In this document: positions 9,310-18,707 of the stretch, piece by piece
Layout: the number at the start of each line of letters is the position of its first letter
Numbering within the stretch: position 1 is the stretch's first letter
Origin: GCA-003244245 sp963823755
Lineage (GTDB): Bacteria; Actinomycetota; Actinomycetes; Mycobacteriales; Pseudonocardiaceae
Length of the DNA stretch: 64,000 nucleotides
Reading direction: 5' to 3'
Assembly: GCA_963823755.1 (NCBI GenBank)
Contig: CAWGMP010000017.1
Span: 434,001-498,000, forward strand
Notes under the pieces: generated by a model
Seen by the model: only the letters and a program-made list of their open reading frames with translations
The model's database searches: none
Told to the model about the DNA's origin: nothing
Position numbers and translations under genes: made by a program

Positions 9310-10400
9310 GTCCCCATTGACCTGCGTGGCAGGCTCCCTGCGCATTGGGCCAGCAGATCCAGCAGGTGTTCGTTGACCCGCTTGGGTTGCTCCAGCATCG
9401 TCACGTGGCCGGCCCCCTCGACCTGCACCAGCTCAGCATCGGGCAGCAGCGCCGCAATCGCCTCGGAGTGCTGGTACTGAATCAGACGGTCACCATCGGC
9501 ACCGAGCACCAGCGCCTTGGCGTACTGCAGGCCGGCCAGCGCTGCGTACCGGTTGTGCGCCCCGAACTCGGCCAGGAAATCGGTCATGACTTCGAATGGC
9601 GTAGCCCTGATCATCGTAGTCATCAGCTCGACCAGCGATGGGTTGACCATCTCGTCGCCGAAGGCGAGCTTGCGGGTCAAGCTCCAGATCAGACTCCGGC
9701 ACATATCGCGACCGCGGTCGACCGCGCGCGCGCTGGGCTCCCAGCGAGACAGCATCCCGGCCACCGGCATCAGTGGGTTTCGTCGGGACAGAAACGGCTT
9801 AGGCAGGCCGGACCGGCCGATCTCCCCGGCACTGGTATTGAGGAAGGCCACCCCGCAGATCCGCTCAGCGAACAGCTCGGGGCGGTCCTCGGCCAACGCC
9901 ATGATCGTCATACCGCCGAGGGAATGCCCGATCAGTACGATCCGCCCCTCGGGGGCAGCCGCGCGGATCACCGCGTCCACATCGCGACCGAGCTGTGTGA
10001 CGGTGCACGCACGGCGGGGTGAGCGACCCGAGCGACCGTGGCTGCGCAGGTCGTAGAGCACCTGACGGACTCGGGGTGCGGTGGAATACGCCAGGTCGTG
10101 GCGCTGGAACAGCCACGACCGCCGGTCCAGCGTGTAGCCATGGATCAGGATGACGGTGAACTCCGGTGCTCCCCCATCGGCCGGGTCGAGCTCCTCCACC
10201 GACAGCTCCACCCCGTCGTCGGCCAGCACGGTGTACTCGCGGTCCGGTGGGAGCACGGCCGGAAATCGGTCAGGAACGAGCTCCGCCGCCAACCTGCGCA
10301 GCGTCGCGATGCGGTGGTGGTGCACGACGCCGGCGACGATCGCTGCAGTGACCGCCGTGCCCGATACACCGCCCGCGACCCGCTTCACCGATGATCTCAT
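9306..10400 (-). CDS. Alpha/beta hydrolase with N-terminal membrane segment
   Basis: A 364-residue alpha/beta-hydrolase fold protein. The N-terminus has a basic start and a hydrophobic segment (GGVSGTAVTAAIVAGVV) that may anchor it. The oxyanion region is VILIHGYTLDRRSW, the nucleophile elbow is IGHSLGGM with the catalytic Ser, and the terminal His sits in VEGAGHVTMLEQP. The ATG at 10400 overlaps the alr stop (ATGA) and is preferred over an upstream start that would extend into alr. A hydrolase between alr and tsaE is a conserved actinobacterial arrangement (Rv3422c-Rv3423c region differs in detail). The substrate is unknown; an ester or lipid substrate is likely from the family. Confidence 0.85.
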   Translation of the reverse strand: MRSSVKRVAGGVSGTAVTAAIVAGVVHHHRIATLRRLAAELVPDRFPAVLPPDREYTVLADDGVELSVEELDPADGGAPEFTVILIHGYTLDRRSWLFQRHDLAYSTAPRVRQVLYDLRSHGRSGRSPRRACTVTQLGRDVDAVIRAAAPEGRIVLIGHSLGGMTIMALAEDRPELFAERICGVAFLNTSAGEIGRSGLPKPFLSRRNPLMPVAGMLSRWEPSARAVDRGRDMCRSLIWSLTRKLAFGDEMVNPSLVELMTTMIRATPFEVMTDFLAEFGAHNRYAALAGLQYAKALVLGADGDRLIQYQHSEAIAALLPDAELVQVEGAGHVTMLEQPKRVNEHLLDLLAQCAGSLPRRSMGT

Positions 10401-11575
10401 CGGGCGACCCGAGCCCCGGCGAGACCCGCGGCAAGCGGGCGGCGACCGCGGACCGTCCTGGTCAACCGGGGCCGCACCATACCTGCGACCACCTCGTAGT
10501 GGATGGTCCCGAGCTTGTCGGCCCACTCAGCGGCGGTGGGAGCACCAGTCTCGCCGCTGCCGAAGAAGACCACCTCAGCGCCCTCGGCGACCGGATCGTC
10601 CCCGCAGTCGACCATTACCTGGTCCATGCATACCCTTCCCACCACCGGGCGGCGCCGTCCAGCCAGCCACACGTCCAGCCGGCCGGTGAGCGCCCGGGGC
10701 ACGCCATCGGCATATCCGGCGGGGACCAGGGCCAGAGTGGTCTCCCGATCGGCATGCCAGACGTGCCCGTATGACACACCCTCGCCAGCCGGGACACGTT
10801 TGACCATCGCAACCTGCGAGCGCAGCGTCATCGCTGGTAAAAGATGGTAACCCACGCCGGGCACCGGGGAGAGCCCGTAGACGGCGACACCAGGGCGCAC
10901 CAGGTCGTAGTGCAGGTCGGGCCGGGTCAGCGTGGCCGCGGAGTTCGCCAGGTGCCGCAGCGGTCGCAGTCCGGCATCCCGTGCCACCTGGTAGGCCTCG
11001 TCGAAACGCCGCACCTGCTGCTCGATGACCGGATGCTCGGGATCGTCGGCGTGCGCGAGGTGTGACCAGACCGCGACGACCTCCACGCCTCGGGTGGCCG
11101 CCGCCGCGCGGACCAGCCCCGGCCACTGATCGCGGGCGGCGCCACCGCGGGTCAGCCCGGTGTCGACCTTGAGGTGTACTCGTGCGTCGCGGCCGGTCGC
11201 CGCTGCGGCGGCAGCGACCGTGTGGAGTTGACCGGTGGAGTAGACGCCGAGGTCGACCCCGGCGGCGACGCCGGCGGCGAAGTCCTCCCCGGGAGCGTGC
11301 AGCCACGCCAGTATCTGGGCGTCAATCCCGCCGTGGCGTAAGGCGAGCGCTTCGTCGATGCTGCACACGCCCAGCGCGCTGGCTCCCGCCTGCAGCGCCG
11401 CCACGGCGACGTCGACCGCGCCGTGACCGTACCCGTCGGCCTTGACCACCGCCATGGTGGCAGCGCCGGAAGCAGCGGCGCACCCGGCGAGGATCCCGAC
11501 GTTGTGCCGGACCGCGTCGAGGTCGATCAGGACCTCGGCCCTGGGACGCGGGGACAGCGCTGGCATCGTCGTCAT
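10397..11575 (-). CDS. alr: Alanine racemase
   Basis: A PLP-dependent fold-type III enzyme that makes D-alanine for peptidoglycan. The PLP-binding Lys is in AVVKADGYGHGAVDVAV (about residue 45) and the second catalytic base, Tyr, is in GVSYGHVWHAD (about residue 275). DTGLTRGGA and RPGVAVYGLSP are further family motifs. At 392 residues it is normal length. The start overlaps the nnr stop (ATGA) and the end overlaps the hydrolase start. It supplies D-Ala in the same transcription unit as glmS, which supplies GlcN-6-P for the same wall polymer. Confidence 0.97.
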   Translation of the reverse strand: MTTMPALSPRPRAEVLIDLDAVRHNVGILAGCAAASGAATMAVVKADGYGHGAVDVAVAALQAGASALGVCSIDEALALRHGGIDAQILAWLHAPGEDFAAGVAAGVDLGVYSTGQLHTVAAAAAATGRDARVHLKVDTGLTRGGAARDQWPGLVRAAAATRGVEVVAVWSHLAHADDPEHPVIEQQVRRFDEAYQVARDAGLRPLRHLANSAATLTRPDLHYDLVRPGVAVYGLSPVPGVGYHLLPAMTLRSQVAMVKRVPAGEGVSYGHVWHADRETTLALVPAGYADGVPRALTGRLDVWLAGRRRPVVGRVCMDQVMVDCGDDPVAEGAEVVFFGSGETGAPTAAEWADKLGTIHYEVVAGMVRPRLTRTVRGRRPLAAGLAGARVAR

Positions 11576-13095
11576 CCTCGCATCCCGGCGGTCCGCCGGA
11601 GGGTCCGGATCGCATCGGTCAGGGCTGCCTGGATCCCCGACGCAGGCGCCGGCGCGCCAGGCCCGATCACCGCGTTCTGTCCCGAGAACGCGGCTGCGGG
11701 CGAGCCCGTGGCGGCGATGGCGGCGGCGAGCTCTTGGGCGTGCACCGCGGCGGCCGCCGCCGTGGCAGGCTCCAGCCCGGCTGCCAGCAGTGCGCCGAGC
11801 ACGCCGGTGAGGACATCGCCGGAACCCGCTGTGGCCGGCCAGGACGAGCGGGCCGGATTCACCAGCACCCGTCCGTCCGCTGCGGCGACGATGGTGGTGT
11901 TCCCCTTGAGAACCAGCACCGCAGCGAGCCTGCGGGCGGTGTCCCGGGCGGCCCCGACCCGGTCGGCGCCGGGAAGCGCGCCGGTGAGTCGCTCGAACTC
12001 CCGGTCGTGCGGGGTGAGCACCAGTGGGGTGTCCGGGTCACGGCTGTCCGCCAGCTCGGGGTGCCGGGCCAGCAGGGTGATCGCATCGGCGTCGGCCACC
12101 ACAGGCACGCCCGCGGCCAGCACGTGGGCCAGCACCTGGCGGGCGGCGGCGCCGGTACCCAGGCCCGGCCCGACGGCCCAGGCCTGCACCTGCCCGGCGT
12201 CGAACACCGAGCCGGTGGCCACCACCTCCGGCCAACACCCGCGTACCGCGTCGGCGGCGGTACCGGCGAAGCGAACCATGCCCGAGGTCGCGAGCACCGC
12301 GGCGCCCGCACAGAGCACCGCCGCCCCTGGGTAGTCGGCCGAACCTGCGGCGATCCCGACGACGCCTTGGGTGTACTTGTCACTGGTCGGGCCCGGCGCA
12401 GGCCACCGCGCACCGATCTCGGCGGCGGTGAGCACCCGCAGCTCGGGCTCGCCTAACTCGGCGAACAAGCCGATGTCCACCAGGTGTACCGGGCCACAGC
12501 GCCACGGAGCGAGCAGGTGAACCGGCTTGCGCGCCCCGAAGGTGACGGTCGCGGTGGCGGTGACCGCGGGCCCGTCAGCGGTGCCGGTGTCCGGATCCAC
12601 CCCGGACGGCGAGTCCACCGCGATGATCGGCGTCTGGACGGCCTCCACCAGCCGAGCGGCCGCCGGGCGTAGCCCGCCACGACCGGACAGCCCGACGATC
12701 CCGTCGAGCACGAGGTGGGTGCGGTCTGGCGGGTGGCCGGCGATCCACCCGCCGGCTCGGCGCAGCGCGGCCAGGCCTTCGGGATGTGCGCGGTCCGGGG
12801 ACAGCAGCACAGCGGTGACCGCCACCCCGCGTCGGCGCAGGTATGCCCCGGCCCACAGCGCGTCCCCGCCGTTGTTCCCGGCTCCGACCAGCAGTGTGAC
12901 GTGCCGACCGGACACCCCACCGGTTCGCTCGACCAGCGTCGCCGCAGTTCGCGCAGCCAGCCCGAACGCCGCGCGACGCATCAGCGCCTCGGCTGGAACG
13001 CGGGCCAGCAGGGCCTGCTCGGCCGCGCGTACGCGAGCCACCGTCCACGCACCTCGTGAGCGCGTAACAGGGTTATCGCACTTAATGCCACTCAC
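11572..13095 (-). CDS. nnr: Bifunctional NAD(P)H-hydrate epimerase/dehydratase
   Basis: Repairs hydrated NAD(P)H. The N-terminal YjeF domain (about residues 20-215) shows LLVGAGNNGGDALWAG and DGIVGLSGRGGLRP. The C-terminal ribokinase-like ADP-dependent dehydratase domain (about 230-500) shows LTPHDREFERL, VLKGNTTIVA and the GSGDVLTGVLGALLA active-site turn with its Asp. The GTG at 13095 is two bases after the glmS stop; a GTG at codon 19 (VARVRAAEQ) aligns better with family starts, so the first 18 residues are uncertain. Position between glmS and alr matches mycobacteria (Rv3433c). Confidence 0.93.
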   Translation of the reverse strand: MSGIKCDNPVTRSRGAWTVARVRAAEQALLARVPAEALMRRAAFGLAARTAATLVERTGGVSGRHVTLLVGAGNNGGDALWAGAYLRRRGVAVTAVLLSPDRAHPEGLAALRRAGGWIAGHPPDRTHLVLDGIVGLSGRGGLRPAAARLVEAVQTPIIAVDSPSGVDPDTGTADGPAVTATATVTFGARKPVHLLAPWRCGPVHLVDIGLFAELGEPELRVLTAAEIGARWPAPGPTSDKYTQGVVGIAAGSADYPGAAVLCAGAAVLATSGMVRFAGTAADAVRGCWPEVVATGSVFDAGQVQAWAVGPGLGTGAAARQVLAHVLAAGVPVVADADAITLLARHPELADSRDPDTPLVLTPHDREFERLTGALPGADRVGAARDTARRLAAVLVLKGNTTIVAAADGRVLVNPARSSWPATAGSGDVLTGVLGALLAAGLEPATAAAAAVHAQELAAAIAATGSPAAAFSGQNAVIGPGAPAPASGIQAALTDAIRTLRRTAGMRG

Positions 13096-13097
13096 GA

Positions 13098-14951
13098 CTA
13101 TTCGACGGTGACGGACTTGGCGAGGTTGCGGGGTTTGTCCACGTCATACCCACGTTGCCGGGCTATCTCGGCGGCGAGCACCTGCAGCGGCACGGTGGAT
13201 ACCAGCGGCTGCAGCAGGGTGGGCACCGCGGGCACCTCCAGCAGATGCGAGGCGTAGGGACGCACTGTCTCATCGCCCTCCTCGGCGATGACGATGGTCC
13301 GCGCCCCGCGGGCCCGGATCTCCTGGATGTTGGAGAGCAGCTTGGCGTGCAACACGGCCCGTCCTTTGGGTGAGGGCATCACCACGACCACCGGCAGGCC
13401 CACCTCCAGCAGCGCGATCGCGCCGTGCTTGAGCTCGCCCGCGGCGAAGCCCTCGGCGTGCATGTAGGCGAGCTCTTTGAGCTTGAGCGCCCCCTCCAGC
13501 GCCACCGGGAAACCGACATGGCGGCCAAGGAACAGCACCACTTTGGCGTGCGCGAGCTCGCGACCCAGCTCGCGCACCTGGTCGACGGTGTCGAGCACCT
13601 GGGCCACCGCCGCGGGCATCGCCTCCATCTCGGCGAACTCACGGGCGACCTCGTCGGAGTACTTGGTGCCACGAGCCTGCGCCAGCGCCAGCCCGACCAG
13701 GAAGTTGGCCACGATCTGGGCGAGGAACGTCTTGGTGGCGGCTACCCCGATCTCCGGTCCAGCGTGGGTATAGAGCACCGCGTCGGACTCCCGGGGGATC
13801 TGTGCCCCGTTGGTGTTGCAGATCGCCAGTACCCGGGCTTTCTGCTCCTTGGCATGCCGGACCGCTTCCAGAGTGTCCATGGTCTCCCCGGACTGCGAGA
13901 TCGCCACGACCAGGGTGGAGCGGTCCAGCACCGGGTCGCGATACCGGAATTCACTGGCGAGCTCGACTTCCACCGGCAGCCGGCACCAGTGCTCGATGGC
14001 GTACTTGGCGACCATGCCGGAGTGGTAGGCGGTCCCGCAGGCGACCACGAAGACCTTGTCGACGTCGCGCAGCTCCTGGGTGTCCATCCGCTGCTCGTCC
14101 AGCACGATGCGGCCGTCGATGAAGTGCCCCCGCAGGGTGTTGGCGATGGCGCTGGGTTGTTCCTGGATCTCCTTGAGCATGAAGTAGTCGTGACCACCCT
14201 TCTCCGCTGCGGACAGGTCCCAGTCGACGTGGAAGGGTTTGCCGTGCGCCGGGACGCCGTGGAAGTCGGTGATCTGGTAGCCGTCGCGGGTGATCGTCAC
14301 CACCTGGTCCTGGCCGAGCTCGACGGCGTCCCGGGTGTGTTCGATGAACGCCGCGACGTCGGAGGCCACGAAATGTTCCCCCGCGCCCACTCCGACCACC
14401 AGTGGCGACGAACGGCGCGCCGCGACGATCAGGTCGGGTTCGTCGGCATGGTTGACGACGAGAGTGAACGCCCCCTGCAGCCGGCGACACACCAGGCGGA
14501 CGGCCAGCGGCAGGTCAGCGCAGCGCTCGTACTCCGCGGCGAGCAGATGCGCGGCGGTCTCGGTGTCGGTGTCGCTGGCCAGCTCCACCCCGCCGCGCTC
14601 CAGCTCGGCGCGCAGCTGGGCGTGGTTCTCGATGATCCCGTTATGCACCACGGCGAGCCTGGCTGCGGTGTCGCAGTGCGGGTGGGCGTTGCGATCAGTG
14701 GGCGCACCGTGGGTGGCCCAACGGGTGTGCCCCATCCCGGCGGTACCGCTGAAGGCCGCCCGCCCGGTGGCGTCGAGCTCGTCGATCAGGTTGGCCAGCG
14801 CCCCGGCCTTGCGCGTCACCGCCAGCATGCCGACCGTGGTGAGCACTGCGACACCGGCCGAGTCGTACCCGCGGTACTCCAGCCGGCCCAGACCCTGCAG
14901 GACGACGTCCAGGGCGTCTCGGTGTCCTACGTAGCCCACGATTCCGCACAT
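13098..14951 (-). CDS. glmS: Glutamine-fructose-6-phosphate aminotransferase
   Basis: Makes glucosamine-6-phosphate for cell-wall synthesis. The mature N-terminus must be Cys (nucleophile of the glutaminase), so the ATG at 14951 giving MCGIVGYVG is chosen over a GTG three codons upstream. The glutaminase domain runs to about residue 240, followed by two SIS sugar-isomerase domains (ISQSGETMDTLEAVRHAK, LGRHVGFPVALEGALKLKEL). The family C-terminus DKPRNLAKSVTVE is present. It heads a seven-gene overlapping operon down to tsaD. No glmS ribozyme-like leader was recognised; the gap to the divergent hydrolase is only 53 bases. Confidence 0.97.
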   Translation of the reverse strand: MCGIVGYVGHRDALDVVLQGLGRLEYRGYDSAGVAVLTTVGMLAVTRKAGALANLIDELDATGRAAFSGTAGMGHTRWATHGAPTDRNAHPHCDTAARLAVVHNGIIENHAQLRAELERGGVELASDTDTETAAHLLAAEYERCADLPLAVRLVCRRLQGAFTLVVNHADEPDLIVAARRSSPLVVGVGAGEHFVASDVAAFIEHTRDAVELGQDQVVTITRDGYQITDFHGVPAHGKPFHVDWDLSAAEKGGHDYFMLKEIQEQPSAIANTLRGHFIDGRIVLDEQRMDTQELRDVDKVFVVACGTAYHSGMVAKYAIEHWCRLPVEVELASEFRYRDPVLDRSTLVVAISQSGETMDTLEAVRHAKEQKARVLAICNTNGAQIPRESDAVLYTHAGPEIGVAATKTFLAQIVANFLVGLALAQARGTKYSDEVAREFAEMEAMPAAVAQVLDTVDQVRELGRELAHAKVVLFLGRHVGFPVALEGALKLKELAYMHAEGFAAGELKHGAIALLEVGLPVVVVMPSPKGRAVLHAKLLSNIQEIRARGARTIVIAEEGDETVRPYASHLLEVPAVPTLLQPLVSTVPLQVLAAEIARQRGYDVDKPRNLAKSVTVE

Positions 14952-15004
14952 GTGCGTCACGCTAGCTCACCGTGATTTCGGCGAATCCGATACCGTCCGG
15001 GCTC

Positions 15005-15808
15005 ATGGCACGCACCGATCCCGCAGTCCGCCGCACGACTGAGGAGCTGTCGCGGCCAGGTCCACACGCGGTGGCCCGCGGTGACCTCGCAGCGGCCGGC
15101 ATGGCCGGCGTGGTGTTCACCCCGCGGTCCGGGTTCGGGCTACCTGCGGTCGCGTTCGGGCACGGCTGGCTGCAGCCGACAGCACGCTACGAGGAGTTGT
15201 TGCGCCACCTGGCCACCTGGGGTGTGGTCGCGGCGGCGCCGGCCACCCAGCCTGGTGCGCTGGCGTCGCACCGGCAGTTCGCCACCGATCTGCGCACCGT
15301 GCTGGACGTGTGTGCGGGCGTGCGGCTGGGCGACGGTGCCATCAGCGTCGACCCCGGCAAGCTGGGCCTCGCCGGTCACGGGATGGGTGGCGGCTGCGCG
15401 GTGCTCGCGGCGGCCGCCGACGACCGTTGCCGGGCGGTGGTCACACTGGCGCTGGCTCAGACGCTGCCCTCAGCGGTGGTCGGCGCTCAAAGCTGCACCA
15501 TGCCGGGCCTGCATGTGGCCGGGGGCAAGGATCAGGTGGCGCCGGCGGTCGGGCATGCCGAGCCGGTGGCCAGGGCGTGGGCCGGTCCGGTGCAGCTGCG
15601 AATCCTGCCCAAAGCCGGCCATCTCGGCTTCACCGCGGGCCCGCACTGGACCGACATGCTCATCGGCAGTAGCCCGGAGATCGGAACCAGGCGGATCACC
15701 CGCGCCCTGGTCACCGCATTCCTGTTGCACCACCTCACCGGGGCCACCGACTACAGCAACCTGCTCGACGACGACATACCCGGTGCGTCGCAGAACTTCG
15801 TCCGCTGA
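15005..15808 (+). CDS. Alpha/beta hydrolase (chlorophyllase/dienelactone-hydrolase-like)
   Basis: A 267-residue alpha/beta hydrolase. The nucleophile elbow is GLAGHGMGGGCAVLAAA (about residue 135, with His-Gly-Met-Gly where most families have G-x-S-x-G), so the usual nucleophile Ser appears to be replaced by Met. The acid and His regions are GGKDQVAP and KAGHLGF. The ATG at 15005 is chosen from the divergent spacing with glmS; the reading frame continues upstream but into the glmS leader. Relatives occur beside glmS in other actinobacteria. Because of the altered elbow it may not be a standard esterase. Confidence 0.75.
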   Translation: MARTDPAVRRTTEELSRPGPHAVARGDLAAAGMAGVVFTPRSGFGLPAVAFGHGWLQPTARYEELLRHLATWGVVAAAPATQPGALASHRQFATDLRTVLDVCAGVRLGDGAISVDPGKLGLAGHGMGGGCAVLAAAADDRCRAVVTLALAQTLPSAVVGAQSCTMPGLHVAGGKDQVAPAVGHAEPVARAWAGPVQLRILPKAGHLGFTAGPHWTDMLIGSSPEIGTRRITRALVTAFLLHHLTGATDYSNLLDDDIPGASQNFVR

Positions 15809-15891
15809 TCCGGTCACAGGGTCGATCAGCCGTTCCCGGCCGGCCTGACCCTCCAACGCCACCGCGGGATCGCACAGCGCGCAGGCAGTGG

Positions 15892-17259
15892 TCAACTCGC
15901 CGTGGCGACGACCGCAGCGATGCGGTGCGCGATAGCCTCCGCGGCAGGCTGGTCGACGGCCTCGACCATCACCCGCACCAAGGGCTCGGTGCCCGACGGG
16001 CGCAGCAGCACGCGGCCAGTCTCGCCTAGTTCGATCTCCGCAGTGACGATCGCGTCGAGCACCGCGGGTGCCGTCGCGACTCTCGTCTTGTCCGCGACTG
16101 CGACGTTGATCAGCACCTGCGGCAGCCGGGTCAGCACGCCGGCCAGATCCGCCAGGCTTCGCCCCGAGGTGACCATCCGGGCCATCAGTCGCAATGCGGT
16201 CAGCAGCCCGTCGCCGGTGGTTGCATATCCCGGCAGCACCACATGCCCGGACTGCTCCCCACCCAGCGAGAACCCTCCTGCCAGCAACGCCTCGAGCACG
16301 TACCGGTCCCCGACAGGGGTGGTTCTGACCACGACGCCGTGGTCGCGCATCGCCAGGTGCAACCCCAGGTTGCTCATCACGGTGGCGACCAGGGTGTTCT
16401 CGACCAGTTCACCGCTCTCCCGCATCGCCAACGCGAGAACGGCCATGATCTGGTCACCGTCCACCACCTCGCCGGTGGCGTCCACGGCCAGGCAGCGGTC
16501 GGCGTCGCCATCGTGCGCGATACCGATCGCCGCGCGTTGCGCCAGCACCGCTTCTCGCAGGTGGTCCAGGTGGGCGGACCCGCAACCGTCGTTGATGTTG
16601 AAGCCGTCGGGCTCCGCATGCAGCGCTACCACATCGGCGCCGGCCCTGCGGTAGGTCTGCACAGCGACGAGAGAAGCCGCCCCGTGCGCGCAGTCGACCA
16701 CCACCCGGACCCCGTCCAGGGCGTGCGGGGTGGCCAGCAGCAGGTGATCCACATAGCGCTCAGCGGCCTCCGGCACGTCACGCACCCGACCGATCCGGGC
16801 TCCGGTGGGACGCTCGAAGTCGCGACCATCCACCCGGGCGGTGATCTCGTCCTCCACCGCGTCGGGGAGTTTGTGCCCACCGGCGGCGAAGAGCTTGATG
16901 CCGTTGTCGGGCATCGGGTTGTGCGAGGCGGAGATCATCACGCCGAGGTCTGCGGAGAACTCACCCACCAGGTGCGCAACCGCCGGAGTGGGCAGTACCC
17001 CGACCCGCAGAACATCGGCACCCGCCGAGGTCAGGCCGGCGATGACAGCCGCCTCCAGCATCTCGCCGCTGGCCCGTGGGTCCCGGCCCACGACGGCGAG
17101 CGGGCGGCCTCGAAGACCCCCGAGACCAGCGGAGCCCTGGCCGACGAGCACCCGGGCGGCCGCGTTGGACACGGCCAGCGCCAACTCCGGAGTGAGCTCG
17201 GAGTTGGCCAACCCTCGCACCCCGTCGGTGCCGAACAGGCGGGACGTCAAAACGGGCAA
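15892..17259 (-). CDS. glmM: Phosphoglucosamine mutase
   Basis: Interconverts GlcN-6-P and GlcN-1-P, following GlmS in UDP-GlcNAc synthesis. The N-terminus reads RLFGTDGVRGLANSELT. The phospho-Ser loop is ISASHNPMPDNG, the metal loop is DGDADRCLAV, and the phosphate-binding loop near the end is LRPSGTEPLVRVM. At 455 residues it is normal length. The start is a TTG (either of two close TTG codons) two bases after the rpsI stop, so it is probably translated by coupling. The genes rplM-rpsI-glmM form one operon. Confidence 0.96.
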   Translation of the reverse strand: MPVLTSRLFGTDGVRGLANSELTPELALAVSNAAARVLVGQGSAGLGGLRGRPLAVVGRDPRASGEMLEAAVIAGLTSAGADVLRVGVLPTPAVAHLVGEFSADLGVMISASHNPMPDNGIKLFAAGGHKLPDAVEDEITARVDGRDFERPTGARIGRVRDVPEAAERYVDHLLLATPHALDGVRVVVDCAHGAASLVAVQTYRRAGADVVALHAEPDGFNINDGCGSAHLDHLREAVLAQRAAIGIAHDGDADRCLAVDATGEVVDGDQIMAVLALAMRESGELVENTLVATVMSNLGLHLAMRDHGVVVRTTPVGDRYVLEALLAGGFSLGGEQSGHVVLPGYATTGDGLLTALRLMARMVTSGRSLADLAGVLTRLPQVLINVAVADKTRVATAPAVLDAIVTAEIELGETGRVLLRPSGTEPLVRVMVEAVDQPAAEAIAHRIAAVVATAS

Positions 17260-17261
17260 TA

Positions 17262-17789
17262 TTAACGCTTCGAGTACTGGGGCGCCTTGCGCGCCTTCTT
17301 CAGACCGTATTTCTTGCGCTCTGTAGACCGGGCGTCGCGGGTGAGGAAGCCCGCCTTCTTCAGCGCCGGACGGTCCTCAACATTGATCTCGATCAGCGCG
17401 CGGGCGATGGCCAGCCGCAACGCACCGGCCTGACCGGAAGTACCGCCACCGGAGAGATTGCCGAGCACGTCGTAGGACTCGGGTTTGTTGACGATCACCA
17501 AGGGTTCCCGGATCAGCTGCTGATGCACCTTGTTCGGGAAGTACTGCTCCAGGCTCGTGCCATTGAGCTTGAAAACACCGGTGCCAGGAACCAGGCGCAC
17601 CCGCACGACCGCCTCTTTGCGGCGACCGACGGCATGAACTGACTGTCCACTGGGCACCGGCATCGCCGACACGAGTGGGACCGGTGCAACAGCGGCAGCC
17701 TGCCCAGCCTCGGGTTGCGGCGTCTGCGGGGTGGTCACGGCGTCTCTCGGATCCTCACTGGGAGCGGTCACGGCGGCAGGGATAGTCAC
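17262..17789 (-). CDS. rpsI: 30S ribosomal protein S9
   Basis: The conserved core starts at VHAVGRRKEAVVRVRL and ends in the invariant tail KKARKAPQYSKR that contacts the P-site tRNA. A GTG at 17789 overlapping the rplM stop (GTGA) is chosen. This leaves a roughly 48-residue Ala/Pro/Val-rich N-terminal extension before the S9 core, common in actinobacteria though longer than in E. coli. It is the middle gene of the rplM-rpsI-glmM transcription unit. Confidence 0.96.
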   Translation of the reverse strand: MTIPAAVTAPSEDPRDAVTTPQTPQPEAGQAAAVAPVPLVSAMPVPSGQSVHAVGRRKEAVVRVRLVPGTGVFKLNGTSLEQYFPNKVHQQLIREPLVIVNKPESYDVLGNLSGGGTSGQAGALRLAIARALIEINVEDRPALKKAGFLTRDARSTERKKYGLKKARKAPQYSKR

Positions 17790-18229
17790 TGGGCGACCTG
17801 GGTGATCTGGAATGGCTGGGGGCACTGGGCCGCGTGGGGATGCTCGGGAGTGGCGTAGACCTTGAGCTTGCGGGCCATCGCCCGGCCCAGCGTGTTCTTC
17901 GGCAGCATGCCCTTGATGGACTTCTCCACCAGCCGCTCCGGTCGGGTGGCGAGCATCTCGGTGAAGGAGCGCCGCTTGAGCCCACCTGGGTGACCGCTGT
18001 GCCGGTAGACAAAGCTGCGATCGCCCTTGTTACCCGTCAGCGCCACCTTGCCTGCGTTGACGATCACGACGAAGTCGCCGGTGTCGACATGCGGCGCGTA
18101 GGTCGGTTTGTGCTTGCCGCGCAGCAGCGTGGCGGCCTGGCTGGCGAGGCGACCCAGCACCACGTCCGTGGCGTCGATGACATGCCAGGCGCGCTGGACC
18201 TCGCCGGGCTTGGGGTTGTACGTGCGCAC
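17786..18229 (-). CDS. rplM: 50S ribosomal protein L13
   Basis: A 147-residue L13, an early assembly protein of the large subunit. It begins MRTYNPKPGEVQRAWHVIDA, with the core GRLASQAATLLRGKHKP and the late motif KGMLPKNTLGRAMARKLKVY. It overlaps rpsI by four bases. The gene is preceded by a strong hairpin at 18297-18347 that isolates it from the upstream WXG100 genes. Confidence 0.97.
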   Translation of the reverse strand: MRTYNPKPGEVQRAWHVIDATDVVLGRLASQAATLLRGKHKPTYAPHVDTGDFVVIVNAGKVALTGNKGDRSFVYRHSGHPGGLKRRSFTEMLATRPERLVEKSIKGMLPKNTLGRAMARKLKVYATPEHPHAAQCPQPFQITQVAQ

Positions 18230-18296
18230 GGACCTACCTCATCATCGCAGTTCGCAGGGTCGCCAAACGATACCGGCGCAGCACGACCCGGTCAAA

Positions 18297-18347
18297 ACCG
18301 GGTCGCCGCCGGGGAACGAGGCTACCGTTCCCCGGCGGCGACCCGGT
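18297..18347 (-). terminator. 22-bp-stem terminator between esx genes and rplM
   Basis: Perfect 22-base arms (ACCGGGTCGCCGCCGGGGAA start) around a 7-base loop, 22 bases past the stop of the second WXG100 gene on the minus strand. It most likely ends the esx transcript before rplM. Confidence 0.85.
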
Positions 18348-18368
18348 GAACCGGCCCGGCCTGGATGG

Positions 18369-18656
18369 CTACGCCCACCGTGCCCGGTTGGCTGCTTCTC
18401 CGGCCTGGTAGTTCTCGTTCGACGTACCCAGCGCCACCCCGATCTGGTTCAGCACCTGGTTCAGGTCAGTCGCAGATCGATCCCACTTCGCCTGGTGGGC
18501 CTGGTAGGCGGTCGACGCCTCGCCGGTCCAGGTCTCCACCATCGGCTGCAAGTACCTCTTGAGGTCCTCCATCTCCCGGCTGATATTCGTCCACGTCGTC
18601 TGGATCGAGTTCCGCGCGCTCTCAAGCTCGCCGAACGTGACCAGGATCTCGCTCAC
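18369..18656 (-). CDS. WXG100 protein, EsxU-like ESX-4 substrate
   Basis: A 95-residue helical hairpin protein exported by type VII secretion. The turn motif is WTG (VETWTGEASTAYQAHQ, about residue 43), and a YxxxE export signal lies near the end (NYQAGEA, about residue 83). The first gene of the pair is 51 bases upstream and has a different motif, so the two probably form a heterodimer as EsxT/EsxU do. Location directly before rplM equals that of Rv3445c/Rv3444c. Which of the two corresponds to EsxT is not decided by the sequence alone. Confidence 0.88.
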   Translation of the reverse strand: MSEILVTFGELESARNSIQTTWTNISREMEDLKRYLQPMVETWTGEASTAYQAHQAKWDRSATDLNQVLNQIGVALGTSNENYQAGEAANRARWA

Positions 18657-18707
18657 CTGTGCATCCCTTCAACTGGAGTCTGTGTGGTACCGCAGGATCC
18701 GGCGACG

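Noticed and set aside
13425..14975. 516-codon plus-strand open frame opposite glmS
   Set aside because: Mirror of a highly conserved gene, no motif, no ribosome-binding site.
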